A stretch of DNA of 64,000 bases from Saccharothrix sp. NRRL B-16348 (GTDB lineage Bacteria; Actinomycetota; Actinomycetes; Mycobacteriales; Pseudonocardiaceae): the NCBI RefSeq assembly GCF_001280085.1, contig NZ_LGED01000158.1, positions 1 to 64,000 on the forward strand, read 5' to 3'. The translations under genes and the position numbers were made by a program. Shown here piece after piece: positions 27,049 to 34,963 of the stretch. Position 1 is the stretch's first letter, and each line of letters begins with the position of its first letter. The notes under the pieces are model-generated. The model had not been told where the DNA came from, searched no databases, and saw nothing but the letters and a program-made list of their open reading frames with translations.

Positions 27049-27822
27049 TCAGATGGTCGCGGTTTCGGGGCGGGCGATGCCCAGGTCCCCGGAGCGGCCG
27101 GCGGTGATCAGCTCGACCACCTGGCCGTGGGTGACGTCCTTGGTGTTGACCTCGGCCGCCATCCGGCCCAGGTACAGGCACGCGATGCGGTCGGCGACCT
27201 CGAACACGTCGTTCATGTTGTGGCTGATCAGCACGACGCCCAGGCCCTGCTCGGCGAGCCTGCGCACCAGGTCGAGGACCTGGCGGGTCTGCGCGACGCC
27301 GAGCGCCGCGGTCGGCTCGTCCAGCAGCACGACCTTGCTGTTCCACAGCACGGCCTTGGCGATGGCCACGGTCTGCCGCTGGCCGCCGGACAGCGACGCG
27401 ACCTGCGTGCGCACCGACTTGACCGTGCGGACCGACAGCGAGGTCAGCGTCTTGCGCGCGGCCTGCTCCATGTCGGCCTCGTCGAGCAGGCCCAGCTTGC
27501 CGCGTTCCCGGCCGAGGAACATGTTCTGCACGATGTCGAGGTTGTCGCACAGCGCGAGGTCCTGGTAGACGACCTCGATGCCCAGGTGCGCGGCGTCACG
27601 CGGGCCGTGGATGTGGACTTCCTCGCCGTTGAACAGGACCTGGCCTGAGTCGGTGGGGTGGATGCCCGCGATGCACTTGACCAACGTCGACTTGCCCGCG
27701 CCGTTGTCGCCGACGAGGGCGGTGACCTGGCCCGGGTGCACGTCGAAGTCGATGTCGTGCAGGACGTGCACGGGACCGAAGCTCTTGTTGATGCCGCGCA
27801 GCTCGAGGATCGGCTCGCTCAC
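27049..27822 (-). CDS. Sugar ABC transporter ATP-binding protein (XylG/FrcA type)
   Basis: A 257-residue ATPase with a single ABC domain. It has Walker A GDNGAGKST, signature LSGGQRQ, Walker B VVLLDEP and switch His in LISHNM. Most monosaccharide importers have a two-domain ATPase, but the single-domain form is usual for the actinobacterial XylFGH group. The GTG start follows GGAGG. The binding-protein gene is 123 bases upstream, the permease 38 bases downstream. Confidence 0.92.
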   Translation of the reverse strand: MSEPILELRGINKSFGPVHVLHDIDFDVHPGQVTALVGDNGAGKSTLVKCIAGIHPTDSGQVLFNGEEVHIHGPRDAAHLGIEVVYQDLALCDNLDIVQNMFLGRERGKLGLLDEADMEQAARKTLTSLSVRTVKSVRTQVASLSGGQRQTVAIAKAVLWNSKVVLLDEPTAALGVAQTRQVLDLVRRLAEQGLGVVLISHNMNDVFEVADRIACLYLGRMAAEVNTKDVTHGQVVELITAGRSGDLGIARPETATI

Positions 27823-27892
27823 TGGAATTCCTCCGTCTAACCCGTCTGAAGGGGTCCAACCCGTTCTCGGGTGCAGCCCCACACGTGGGTGG

Positions 27893-27936
27893 GCGCGCCG
27901 GAACGGGGTGCGTCTCCCACACCCCGCCCCGGCGCG
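27893..27936 (-). terminator. Hairpin between binding-protein and ATPase genes
   Basis: Long imperfect stem of 17-18 bases (27893-27910 with 27920-27936) and a 9-base loop, ten bases after the binding-protein stop. It probably stabilises or partly terminates the message so that the binding protein is made in excess. Confidence 0.5.
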
Positions 27937-27945
27937 AGCCTTGTC

Positions 27946-29079
27946 TTACTTGATGCCGAGCTCGGTGCAGACGGCCGCCAGGTCGGCGACGCAGACATCG
28001 GTCGCCTTGACGAAGCCGGCGTCCACGACGACCTTGACCTTGTCCTTGGTGATCAGCTGCGCCGGCAGCAGGACCGACTTGACGTCCCGGTTGCCGGTGG
28101 TGTCCTTGGTGACGCCGGTCGCCATCTTGTCGGCGGCGGCCGTGTCGCCCTTGGCCAGCGCGGCGGCCAGCTTGGCGGTCGCCTCGGCCTGCTCGTTGAT
28201 CGGCTTGAACACGGTCATGAACTGGTCGCCGCGCAGGATGGCCTGGAGGCCCTCCGGGGTGGCGTCCTGGCCGGTGACCGGGACCTTGCCGTTCAGGCCG
28301 TACTTCTTCAGCACGGTGATGATCGCGCCCGCGAGGCCGTCGTTGGCGGCGACCACGCCGTCCACCTTCTGGCCGTTGCCGGTCAGGATCTGCTCGAAGG
28401 TGGTGCCACCGACCTGGTTGTCCCACTTGTCGATCGGCTTCGACTGGACGAGCTTCAGGTCGCCGGCGTCGTACTTCGGCTTGAGGACCTTCTGCTGGCC
28501 GTTGTAGAACAGCGTCGCGTTGTTGTCCGTCGGCGCGCCCTCGATCTCGATGATCTCGGCCGGCTTCTTGGTCGGCGCCAGCGCGGCGAGGCCCTCGACG
28601 AGGCCCTGGCCCTGCAGCTCGCCGACCTTCTCGTTGTCGAACGAGACGTAGTACTTCGAGCTGCCGCCCAGGTTCAGCCGGTCGTAGTCGATGACCGGGA
28701 TGCCCTGCGCCTCGGCCTTCTTCGCGACCGTCGCGCCGATCTCGCTGTTCGGCGTGGCGATGATCAGGACCTTGACGCCGGCGTTGATCATGCCGTCGGC
28801 GAGGGTCGAGAACTTCTGGGCCTCACCCTGGGCGTTCTGGATGTCCGCCTGGAGGCCCTCGGCCTCCAGCGCCTTCTTCAGCAGCGGCTTGTCGAAGCCT
28901 TCCCAGCGAGCGGAGCTGGCGGTCTCGGGGAGGATGACGCCGACCTTCGCGCCGCCCGAGCCGCTGTTCGTGTTGGTGTCCGGCGCGGTGTTCCCGCCGG
29001 ACGTGTTGGCGCCACATGCCGTCATGGCAACGGCAAGGCCGGTGCCAAGGGCGATGAGAGCGAGGCTCTTGCTGCGCAT
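27946..29079 (-). CDS. Sugar ABC transporter substrate-binding lipoprotein (XylF type)
   Basis: A 377-residue lipoprotein with signal peptide and lipobox AMTAC (Cys22), a Ser/Thr/Asn-rich linker, then a periplasmic-binding-protein type 1 fold. Segments typical of XylF are KVGVILPETASSARWE, SFDNEKVGELQGQGL, VAANDGLAGAIITVL and VTGQDATPEGLQAI. Likely ligand D-xylose or a related monosaccharide. First gene of the operon. Confidence 0.93.
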   Translation of the reverse strand: MRSKSLALIALGTGLAVAMTACGANTSGGNTAPDTNTNSGSGGAKVGVILPETASSARWEGFDKPLLKKALEAEGLQADIQNAQGEAQKFSTLADGMINAGVKVLIIATPNSEIGATVAKKAEAQGIPVIDYDRLNLGGSSKYYVSFDNEKVGELQGQGLVEGLAALAPTKKPAEIIEIEGAPTDNNATLFYNGQQKVLKPKYDAGDLKLVQSKPIDKWDNQVGGTTFEQILTGNGQKVDGVVAANDGLAGAIITVLKKYGLNGKVPVTGQDATPEGLQAILRGDQFMTVFKPINEQAEATAKLAAALAKGDTAAADKMATGVTKDTTGNRDVKSVLLPAQLITKDKVKVVVDAGFVKATDVCVADLAAVCTELGIK

Positions 29080-29109
29080 CCGCCATCCCTTTCACGCAGG
29101 AGCGTAAAT

Positions 29110-29124
29110 GTTGTGGCGCACAAC
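29110..29124. promoter_or_regulatory. Palindromic operator candidate of the xylose-type operon
   Basis: GTTGTG-GCG-CACAAC is a perfect 6+3+6 inverted repeat 31 bases upstream of the binding-protein start. A TACGTT -10-like element overlaps it on the minus strand. It is a reasonable site for the ROK repressor, by position only. The rest of the gap to 29258 is AT-richer than its surroundings and has no gene. Confidence 0.45.
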
Positions 29125-29258
29125 GTATGCCGGGACAGGCGGTGACCGGAAGCACACTTGACCGGTAAAGTAGGCACGATGCGCTAACGAGGAGGTAACC
29201 GAACGGACATCTGACTACGTCTAATGCAGTAGTCCGTTACGTCAGGTCACAACAAAGG

Positions 29259-31040
29259 TCACCACGAGCGCAGCGTGGCGATCCGCTCCTCGAGCTGCTC
29301 GATGCTGGCCATCGCCGTCGGCGGGCCGCCGCAGTACTCGCGCAGCTGGTTGTGGATCTTGCCGTGCGGCTTCTTCGTGCGGTGGTGGTGCATGGCCACC
29401 AGGGTGTTGAGCTCCTTGCGCAGCTGCGCCAGCCGTTCCTGCACGCTCGCCGGGCGTGTCGCGGCGGGCGGCGGCGCGGCGACCGGGCGCTTGCTGGCCT
29501 CGACCAGCTGCTTCTCCTGCCGTTGCCGCAGCAGCGCGCGCACCTGGTCGGGCTCCAGCAGGCCCGGCAGCCCCAGGTACTCCTGCTCCTCGTCGCTGCC
29601 CGCGAACGCCGCCGTGCCGAACGACGAGCCGTCGTAGATCACCTGGTCGAGTTCGGCGGAGGCGCCCAGCGCGGTGAACGCCTTCTCCTCCTCGCCCGGC
29701 TCGTCCTTGGCCTGGTTGGCCAGGGCGAGCAGCTCGTCGTCCCAGCCGTCCTTCTCGCGGTGCGGCTTGCCGAGCACGTGGTCGCGCTGCTGCTCCAGCT
29801 CGCTGGCCAGCCCGAGCAGGACCGGCACGCTGGGCAGGAACACGCTGGCCGTCTCACCCCTGGCGCGCTGCCGCACGAACCGGCCGACGGCCTGGGCGAA
29901 GAACAGGGGCGTCGAGGCGCTGGTGGCGTACACGCCGACGGCCAGCCGCGGCACGTCCACGCCTTCCGACACCATGCGGACCGCGATCAGCCAGCGGTCC
30001 TGCGAGGCGGCGAACTCGGCGATCCGACCGGACGCCTTCGGGTCGTCGGACAGCACCAGGGTCGCGTCGTGGCCCGTGCTGCGCTTGAGGATCTCGGCGT
30101 ACGCCTTGGCCACGGTCTGGTCGGTGGCGATCACCAGCCCGCCCGCGTCCGGCATGCCGCCCTGGCGCAGCTGGGTCAGGCGCATGTCGGCGGCCTTGAG
30201 CACCGACGGCATCCACTCGCCCGTCGGGTCGAGCGCCACCCGCCACGCCCGCGCCGTCTGCTCCTGCGTCAACGGCTCGCCGAGCCGGGCGGAGAACTCC
30301 TCGCCCGCGCTCGTGCGCCAGCTCGCCTCGCCCGAGTAGGCCAGGAAGATCACCGGCCGGACCACGCCGTCGCGCAACGCGTCGGCGTAGCCGTAGGAGT
30401 GGTCCGCGCGGCTGCGCTGCACGCCGTCCGGGCCCGGCTCGTAGCTGACGAACGGGATCGGCGAGTCGTCCGAGCGGAACGGCGTTCCGGTCAGGCAGAT
30501 CCGCCGCACGGCGGGCGTGAACGCCTCGCGGATCGCGTCACCCCACGACTTGGCGTCGCCTCCGTGGTGGATCTCGTCGAGCAGCACGAGCGTCTTGCGG
30601 TTCTCCGTGCGCACCCGGTGCAGCATCGGGTGGGCGGCGACCTGGGCGTAGGTGAGCGCGACGCCGTGGTAGTCGCGGGAGGTCATCGCGTTGGTGTTGC
30701 GGAAGTTCGAGTCGATCGCGATGCCCGCCTCGGCCGCCGCCTGCGCCCACTGGTGCTTGAGGTGCTCGGTGGGCGTGACGATCGTGACGGCCTCGATCGT
30801 GCGGTCGGCCAGCAGCTCGGCGGCGACGCGCAGGCCGAACGTCGTCTTGCCCGCGCCGGGCGTGGCGACGGCCAGGAAGTCCTTGGGCTTCGCGGCCAGG
30901 TACTTGGTGAGCGCGCGGCGCTGCCAGGCGCGGAGGGGACGGGTCGTGGCGACTTGCGGTTGCGACAACCTCGAACCCTTTCTGCGCTGATCAGCGGCGG
31001 TGCCGCGGGGGTCGTGCGGCGGTGTTGCGGTGGTGGACAC
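29259..31040 (-). CDS. DEAD/DEAH-box superfamily 2 helicase
   Basis: A 593-residue SF2 helicase. Residues 35-200 are the first RecA domain: Walker A ATPGAGKT (59-66), DEIHHGG (155-161) and TGTPFRSD. The second RecA domain holds VSEGVDVPRLAVGVYAT and QAVGRFVRQRARG. The last 150 residues are charged and helical with no known domain. It resembles the helicase part of type III/ComF-like enzymes but has no nuclease. Start GTG 31040 follows GAGGGC; a longer upstream frame is open but lacks support. Conserved in actinobacteria; likely DNA repair or RNA processing. Confidence 0.85.
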   Translation of the reverse strand: MSTTATPPHDPRGTAADQRRKGSRLSQPQVATTRPLRAWQRRALTKYLAAKPKDFLAVATPGAGKTTFGLRVAAELLADRTIEAVTIVTPTEHLKHQWAQAAAEAGIAIDSNFRNTNAMTSRDYHGVALTYAQVAAHPMLHRVRTENRKTLVLLDEIHHGGDAKSWGDAIREAFTPAVRRICLTGTPFRSDDSPIPFVSYEPGPDGVQRSRADHSYGYADALRDGVVRPVIFLAYSGEASWRTSAGEEFSARLGEPLTQEQTARAWRVALDPTGEWMPSVLKAADMRLTQLRQGGMPDAGGLVIATDQTVAKAYAEILKRSTGHDATLVLSDDPKASGRIAEFAASQDRWLIAVRMVSEGVDVPRLAVGVYATSASTPLFFAQAVGRFVRQRARGETASVFLPSVPVLLGLASELEQQRDHVLGKPHREKDGWDDELLALANQAKDEPGEEEKAFTALGASAELDQVIYDGSSFGTAAFAGSDEEQEYLGLPGLLEPDQVRALLRQRQEKQLVEASKRPVAAPPPAATRPASVQERLAQLRKELNTLVAMHHHRTKKPHGKIHNQLREYCGGPPTAMASIEQLEERIATLRSW

Positions 31041-31142
31041 GCAAATGCCCTCGGTGCGGGTGACCGTCGAGGGCATCGACAGCCTACCCGCTGCGCGCGT
31101 GCCGCATGGTCGCCGATGCCGCGAAATCACCCGGCATGCACC

Positions 31143-32297
31143 ATGCTTGATGTTGCGATGGGATCGCCGAGGGACGAGACAGCACGCAGCGCGGGTCGCA
31201 AGGGACCCCTGCGTCTGTTGGCGCGCACGTTGTCCAAGGCCTGGGACGGCAGCATCTTCTCCGAGGCGGCCGAGGCGGCGTTCTGGCAGGTCCTGTCGTT
31301 CCCGCCGCTGCTGCTGGGTCTGCTGGGCAGCCTCGGGTACCTCGGCGACTGGTTCGGGCCGGAGGTCGTGAGCGCGGTCAAGGACCGGATCATCTCGACG
31401 TGCCGGACGATCTTCAGCCAGGACGTGGTCAACGGGGTGATCGTGCCCACCGTCGACCAGATCCTCACCACCGGCAAGGGCGAGATCGTCTCGGTCGGCT
31501 TCCTGATCTCGCTGTGGGCCGGGTCGTCGGCGATGTCGTCGTTCGTGGACGCGATCACCGCCGCGCACGACCAGTACGGCGTGCGCAACGAGGTGTGGCA
31601 GCGGATCTTCGCGCTGCTGCTGTACATGGCGAGCCTGGTGCTGCTGATCATCGGCCTGCCGGTGGTGGCGCTGGGTCCCGACCTGCTGCCGCAGGTGTTC
31701 CCGACGTCGTGGCAGCCGACGATCGAGTCGTGGCTGAGCGCGTTCTACTACCCGGGCATCGCGGTGCTGCTGGTGGTGGCGCTGGCGACGCTCTACAAGC
31801 TGTCGCTGCCGAACAAGCTGCCGTGGCACCGGCTGGTGCCGGGCGCCGTGCTGGCGATGGCGGTGTTCCTGCTGTCGTCCATCGGGCTGCGGCTCTACAT
31901 CCAGTGGATCACGACCACCGGGTACACGTACGGGGCGTTGGCGACGCCGATCGCGTTCCTGCTGTTCGCCTACCTGATCGGGTTGGCGATCACGCTGGGC
32001 GCGTACTTCAACAGCGCGTTGCAGGAGATGTGGCCGGCGAGGATGACCCGGCGCCAGCGGCGGCGGTGGCAGCGCCTGGAACTGGAGCGCGCGGCCGAGC
32101 GCATCCGGTCGGACGAGGGCAAGCAGACGTGGCAGGGCCCGCCGCCGGACGCCAGGCCGGACCTGAACCACACCGCGCCGTCGCCCGCGGACACCAACCA
32201 CACCGTGCCGCTGCCGGTGGAGCGCCGACCGGCGCGCGAGACGCCGGTGAGCGGGCAGGGCTCGGGCCCCGGCGGGTCGGTGCCGGGGCCGTCCTAG
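31143..32297 (+). CDS. YihY/BrkB family membrane protein
   Basis: A 384-residue protein with six membrane segments (about residues 55-75, 120-140, 163-185, 205-225, 238-258 and 270-292) and the family signature ISLWAGSSAMSSFVDAI. A Pro-rich C-terminal cytoplasmic tail runs from 300 to 384. Often misnamed ribonuclease BN; true function is unknown, possibly transport. Start ATG 31143, or the ATG five codons later; no ribosome site is seen for either. The M. tuberculosis counterpart (Rv2707, from memory) is also close to sigB. Confidence 0.85.
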   Translation: MLDVAMGSPRDETARSAGRKGPLRLLARTLSKAWDGSIFSEAAEAAFWQVLSFPPLLLGLLGSLGYLGDWFGPEVVSAVKDRIISTCRTIFSQDVVNGVIVPTVDQILTTGKGEIVSVGFLISLWAGSSAMSSFVDAITAAHDQYGVRNEVWQRIFALLLYMASLVLLIIGLPVVALGPDLLPQVFPTSWQPTIESWLSAFYYPGIAVLLVVALATLYKLSLPNKLPWHRLVPGAVLAMAVFLLSSIGLRLYIQWITTTGYTYGALATPIAFLLFAYLIGLAITLGAYFNSALQEMWPARMTRRQRRRWQRLELERAAERIRSDEGKQTWQGPPPDARPDLNHTAPSPADTNHTVPLPVERRPARETPVSGQGSGPGGSVPGPS

Positions 32298-32316
32298 TGC
32301 GTCCTAGCGTGCGGAC

Positions 32317-32568
32317 TTACTCGCCGCCGCCGCCCTTAGGCAGGCCGTCGAAGATCTTCTTGCACTCCGGGCAGACGGGAGAGCCCGGCTTGGGCGACTT
32401 CGTCACCGGGAACACCTCGCCGCACAACGCCACCACGTGCGTGCCCATCACCGCGCTTTCCGCGATCTTGGCCTTGCGCACGTAGTGGAACATCTTCGGG
32501 GTGTCGTCCCCGGTGTGGTCCGTGCCTTCCGGCCGGGTCTCCACCTCGGGCAGAGTCTGCGTGCTCAC
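32317..32568 (-). CDS. DUF3039 family protein
   Basis: An 83-residue protein with HYV(R/K)KAKI and two cysteine sites (ALCGEVF and VCPECKKIFDGLP) that probably hold a zinc ion. The actinobacterial family has no known function. Starts at GTG 32568, divergent from psuG by 31 bases and convergent with YihY. Confidence 0.85.
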   Translation of the reverse strand: MSTQTLPEVETRPEGTDHTGDDTPKMFHYVRKAKIAESAVMGTHVVALCGEVFPVTKSPKPGSPVCPECKKIFDGLPKGGGGE

Positions 32569-32599
32569 GCGAACAGCGTACCTGGGATGATGGCCCCTC

Positions 32600-33508
32600 G
32601 TGAGCACGCCGAGCGTCACCGAAGAGGTCCGATCCGCCCTGGCCGAGAACCGGCCGGTGGTCGCGTTGGAGAGCACGATCCTGTCCCACGGGCTACCGCC
32701 CGGCCGCAACCGCGAAGTCGCCGAACGGCTCGAAGGCGTGGTGCGCGCCGCGGGCGCGGTGCCCGCCACGATCGCCGTGCTCGGCGGCGTGCCCAAGGTC
32801 GGGTTGACCCCCGCCGAGCTGGACTACGTGTGCGACCCGGCCAACGACCTGGTCAAGCTGTCGCGGCGGGACCTGGGCGCGGCGTACGCGTTGCAGCGCG
32901 ACGGCGCGACGACGGTCGCGAGCACGGCCGCGCTGGCGCACGCCGCGGGCATCGGGGTGTTCGCCACCGGTGGTCTGGGCGGCGTGCACCGGGGCGCGCG
33001 CGAGACGTGGGACGTCTCCGCCGACCTGGACGTGCTCGCCACGACGCCGGTGCTGGTGGTGTGCTCGGGCGTGAAGTCGATCCTGGACATGGGCGCGACG
33101 CTGGAGCTGCTGGAGACCCGCTCGGTGCCGGTGATCGGCTTCGGCACTGACCGCTTCCCCGCGTTCTACCGGCGCGAATCGGAGTTCGGCGTGCCGTGGC
33201 GGGTGGACTCGGCGGCCGACGCCGCCGCCGTCGTCGCGGCGCACCGCGGGGTGCCCGGTGCCGCGGGCGTGCTGCTGGCCAACCCGATCCCGGTCGACTT
33301 CGAGATGGACGCCGACCTGCACGAACGGCTGCTGGCGGAGGGCTTGGAGCTGCTGCGCGAGCGGAACGTGCACGGCAAGGAGGTCACGCCCGTGCTGCTG
33401 GAGCACTTCCACACCGCGAGCGGCGGCGTGAGCCTGGACGCCAACGAAGCCCTGGTCGTGTCGAACGCCACCCTGGCCGCGGCGGTGGCCGTGGAGCTGG
33501 CGTCGTGA
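32600..33508 (+). CDS. psuG: Pseudouridine-5'-phosphate glycosidase
   Basis: A 302-residue enzyme that splits pseudouridine 5'-phosphate into uracil and ribose 5-phosphate. The family segments are complete: ALESTILSHGLP, TIAVLGGVPKVGL, VKLSRRDLG with the catalytic lysine, ATGGLGGVHRGA, VCSGVKSILD and GVLLANPIP. Starts at GTG 32600. The kinase that makes its substrate follows 31 bases downstream, so the pair completes pseudouridine salvage from RNA turnover. Confidence 0.95.
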   Translation: MSTPSVTEEVRSALAENRPVVALESTILSHGLPPGRNREVAERLEGVVRAAGAVPATIAVLGGVPKVGLTPAELDYVCDPANDLVKLSRRDLGAAYALQRDGATTVASTAALAHAAGIGVFATGGLGGVHRGARETWDVSADLDVLATTPVLVVCSGVKSILDMGATLELLETRSVPVIGFGTDRFPAFYRRESEFGVPWRVDSAADAAAVVAAHRGVPGAAGVLLANPIPVDFEMDADLHERLLAEGLELLRERNVHGKEVTPVLLEHFHTASGGVSLDANEALVVSNATLAAAVAVELAS

Positions 33509-33539
33509 GGTCATCGGCCCGCCTCGGCGAGGGGGCGGC

Positions 33540-34430
33540 GTGACCGGGATCGTCGTCGTAGGCGACGCCGGGCTGGACGTGGTGGCCCGGCACGCCGGCC
33601 CCATCGTGCACGGTGGCGACTCGCGCGCGGCAGTGACCATCGAGCCCGGCGGCGCGGGTGCCAACACGGCGGTGTGGCTGGCCGCGTGCGGCACGTCGCC
33701 GGTGCTGGTGGCGCGGGTCGGCGCGGACTCGGCCGGACGCCAGGTGCACGCCGAGCTGACGTCGGCCGGGGTGCGGTGCGCGTTCGCCGTGGACACCGAG
33801 GCGGCGACGTGCTGCGTGGTGGTGCTGGTGGACGAGACCGGCCAGCGCAGCATGCTGCCCGACCGGGGCGCGAACGCCCGCTTCTCCCCCGGCGACCTGG
33901 ACCAGGGGCTGCTGCGGGACGCCTCGCACCTGCACCTGTCCGGGTACGTGCTGCTGGACGCGTCGTCGCGGCCCGCCGGGTTGGCGGTGCTGCGCGCGGC
34001 CCGTGAGGCGGGCCTGACCACGTCGGTGGACCCGCAGTCGTCGGCGTTGATCTACGACGGGTTCCTGGACGACATCCGCGGCGTCGACCTGCTGCTGCCC
34101 AACACCGAGGAGCTGGTGGCGCTCACCGGGTCGGCGGAGCCGGCGTCGGCCGCGGCCCTGCTGGACGTGGTGGGCGCGGTGGCGTTGACGTCCGGCGCGG
34201 ACGGCGCGAGCTGGGTGGACCGGGACGGTGTGCTGTCCGTGCCGGCCGAGGACGTCGAGTGCGTGGACTCGACGGGCGCCGGTGACGCGTTCGACGCGGG
34301 GTTGCTGGCGGCGTGGCTGTCCGGCGGGTCGCGGCTGGACGCGCTGCTCGGCGGGGTGCGCGCGGCGGCACGGGCGGTGTCCGCGGTCGGGGCACAGCCT
34401 TCGGGGGCGGGTCAGCCTTCGATGATGTGA
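33540..34430 (+). CDS. psuK: PfkB-family kinase, pseudouridine kinase candidate
   Basis: A 296-residue ribokinase-fold enzyme with the N-terminal GG motif (PGGAGANTAVWLA) and the catalytic DSTGAGDAFDAG. Pairing with psuG makes pseudouridine the likely substrate. The 3' end overlaps the DUF3099 gene by 19 bases tail to tail. The C-terminus is slightly ragged (Ser/Gly-rich), as expected where the frame runs into a neighbour. Confidence 0.88.
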   Translation: MTGIVVVGDAGLDVVARHAGPIVHGGDSRAAVTIEPGGAGANTAVWLAACGTSPVLVARVGADSAGRQVHAELTSAGVRCAFAVDTEAATCCVVVLVDETGQRSMLPDRGANARFSPGDLDQGLLRDASHLHLSGYVLLDASSRPAGLAVLRAAREAGLTTSVDPQSSALIYDGFLDDIRGVDLLLPNTEELVALTGSAEPASAAALLDVVGAVALTSGADGASWVDRDGVLSVPAEDVECVDSTGAGDAFDAGLLAAWLSGGSRLDALLGGVRAAARAVSAVGAQPSGAGQPSMM

Positions 34431-34726
34431 TGCGGGCGCGACTCGATCGCCCGGTGCTCCTTGACGAGACGGCTGGCCTTCTCCGCCTTGCGGGGAGGCC
34501 GGTCGTTCGCGATCAGCACGGCCATCCACGGCAGCGGCACGGACAGCACGATCAACGCCAGGGCCAGCCACCACGTCTGGTAGAAGACCATCGCCAGGAT
34601 GAGGCACGGGATGCGGGCGCCCATCATGATCGCGTACTTGCGCTTGCGCGCGGCGTGCTGCTCCTCGTAGGAGGGCGCCGCCTCCGTGATGAGCACCGGT
34701 GTGCCGTCGCGCTCGGGACTGACCAT
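34412..34726 (-). CDS. DUF3099 membrane protein
   Basis: A 104-residue protein. After a short Thr/Glu N-terminus it has two hydrophobic segments (about 40-58 and 60-80) and a basic C-terminal tail with a His-rich end. The family is actinobacterial and of unknown function. ATG 34726 is preferred; the open frame upstream has no ribosome site. Confidence 0.8.
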   Translation of the reverse strand: MVSPERDGTPVLITEAAPSYEEQHAARKRKYAIMMGARIPCLILAMVFYQTWWLALALIVLSVPLPWMAVLIANDRPPRKAEKASRLVKEHRAIESRPHHIIEG

Positions 34727-34813
34727 GCCTCTATCGTCCCACCACGCGGACGGGACGGATACCTGCGGTTTGCGTTTTCGTTGTGTTGATGGCCGCTGCT
34801 CCGCAGACGGCGG

Positions 34814-34910
34814 CGACATCGCCCGGAAGTCGATCGTTCGCGCCTGATTCTCCGACGATCGAAAAGCGTGATCGCCGGAGAATGAGTCGCGAACGATCGA
34901 CGCGATGTCG
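34814..34910. repeat. Large inverted repeat between divergent genes
   Basis: Four nested complementary blocks: CGACATCGC/GCGATGTCG, GTCGATCGTTCGCG/CGCGAACGATCGAC, ATTCTCCG/CGGAGAAT and CGATC/GATCG. They surround a 9-base loop starting at 34861. The longest block is 14 bp and perfect. No open frame is encoded. Confidence 0.8.
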
Positions 34911-34949
34911 CGGGGTGGTCGATCGGCCGCGTGGCGGAGTGGCGTGACC

Positions 34950-34963
34950 TACCATCCGGGCTG
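34950..34963 (+). promoter_or_regulatory. Leaderless promoter of the PucR-type gene
   Basis: TACCAT (34950-34955) lies seven bases before the GTG start, which places the predicted transcription start on the start codon. No Shine-Dalgarno sequence is present. Confidence 0.45.

Noticed and set aside
29259..31040. Type III or type I restriction subunit
   Set aside because: No nuclease motif, no methyltransferase partner and a conserved housekeeping neighbourhood.
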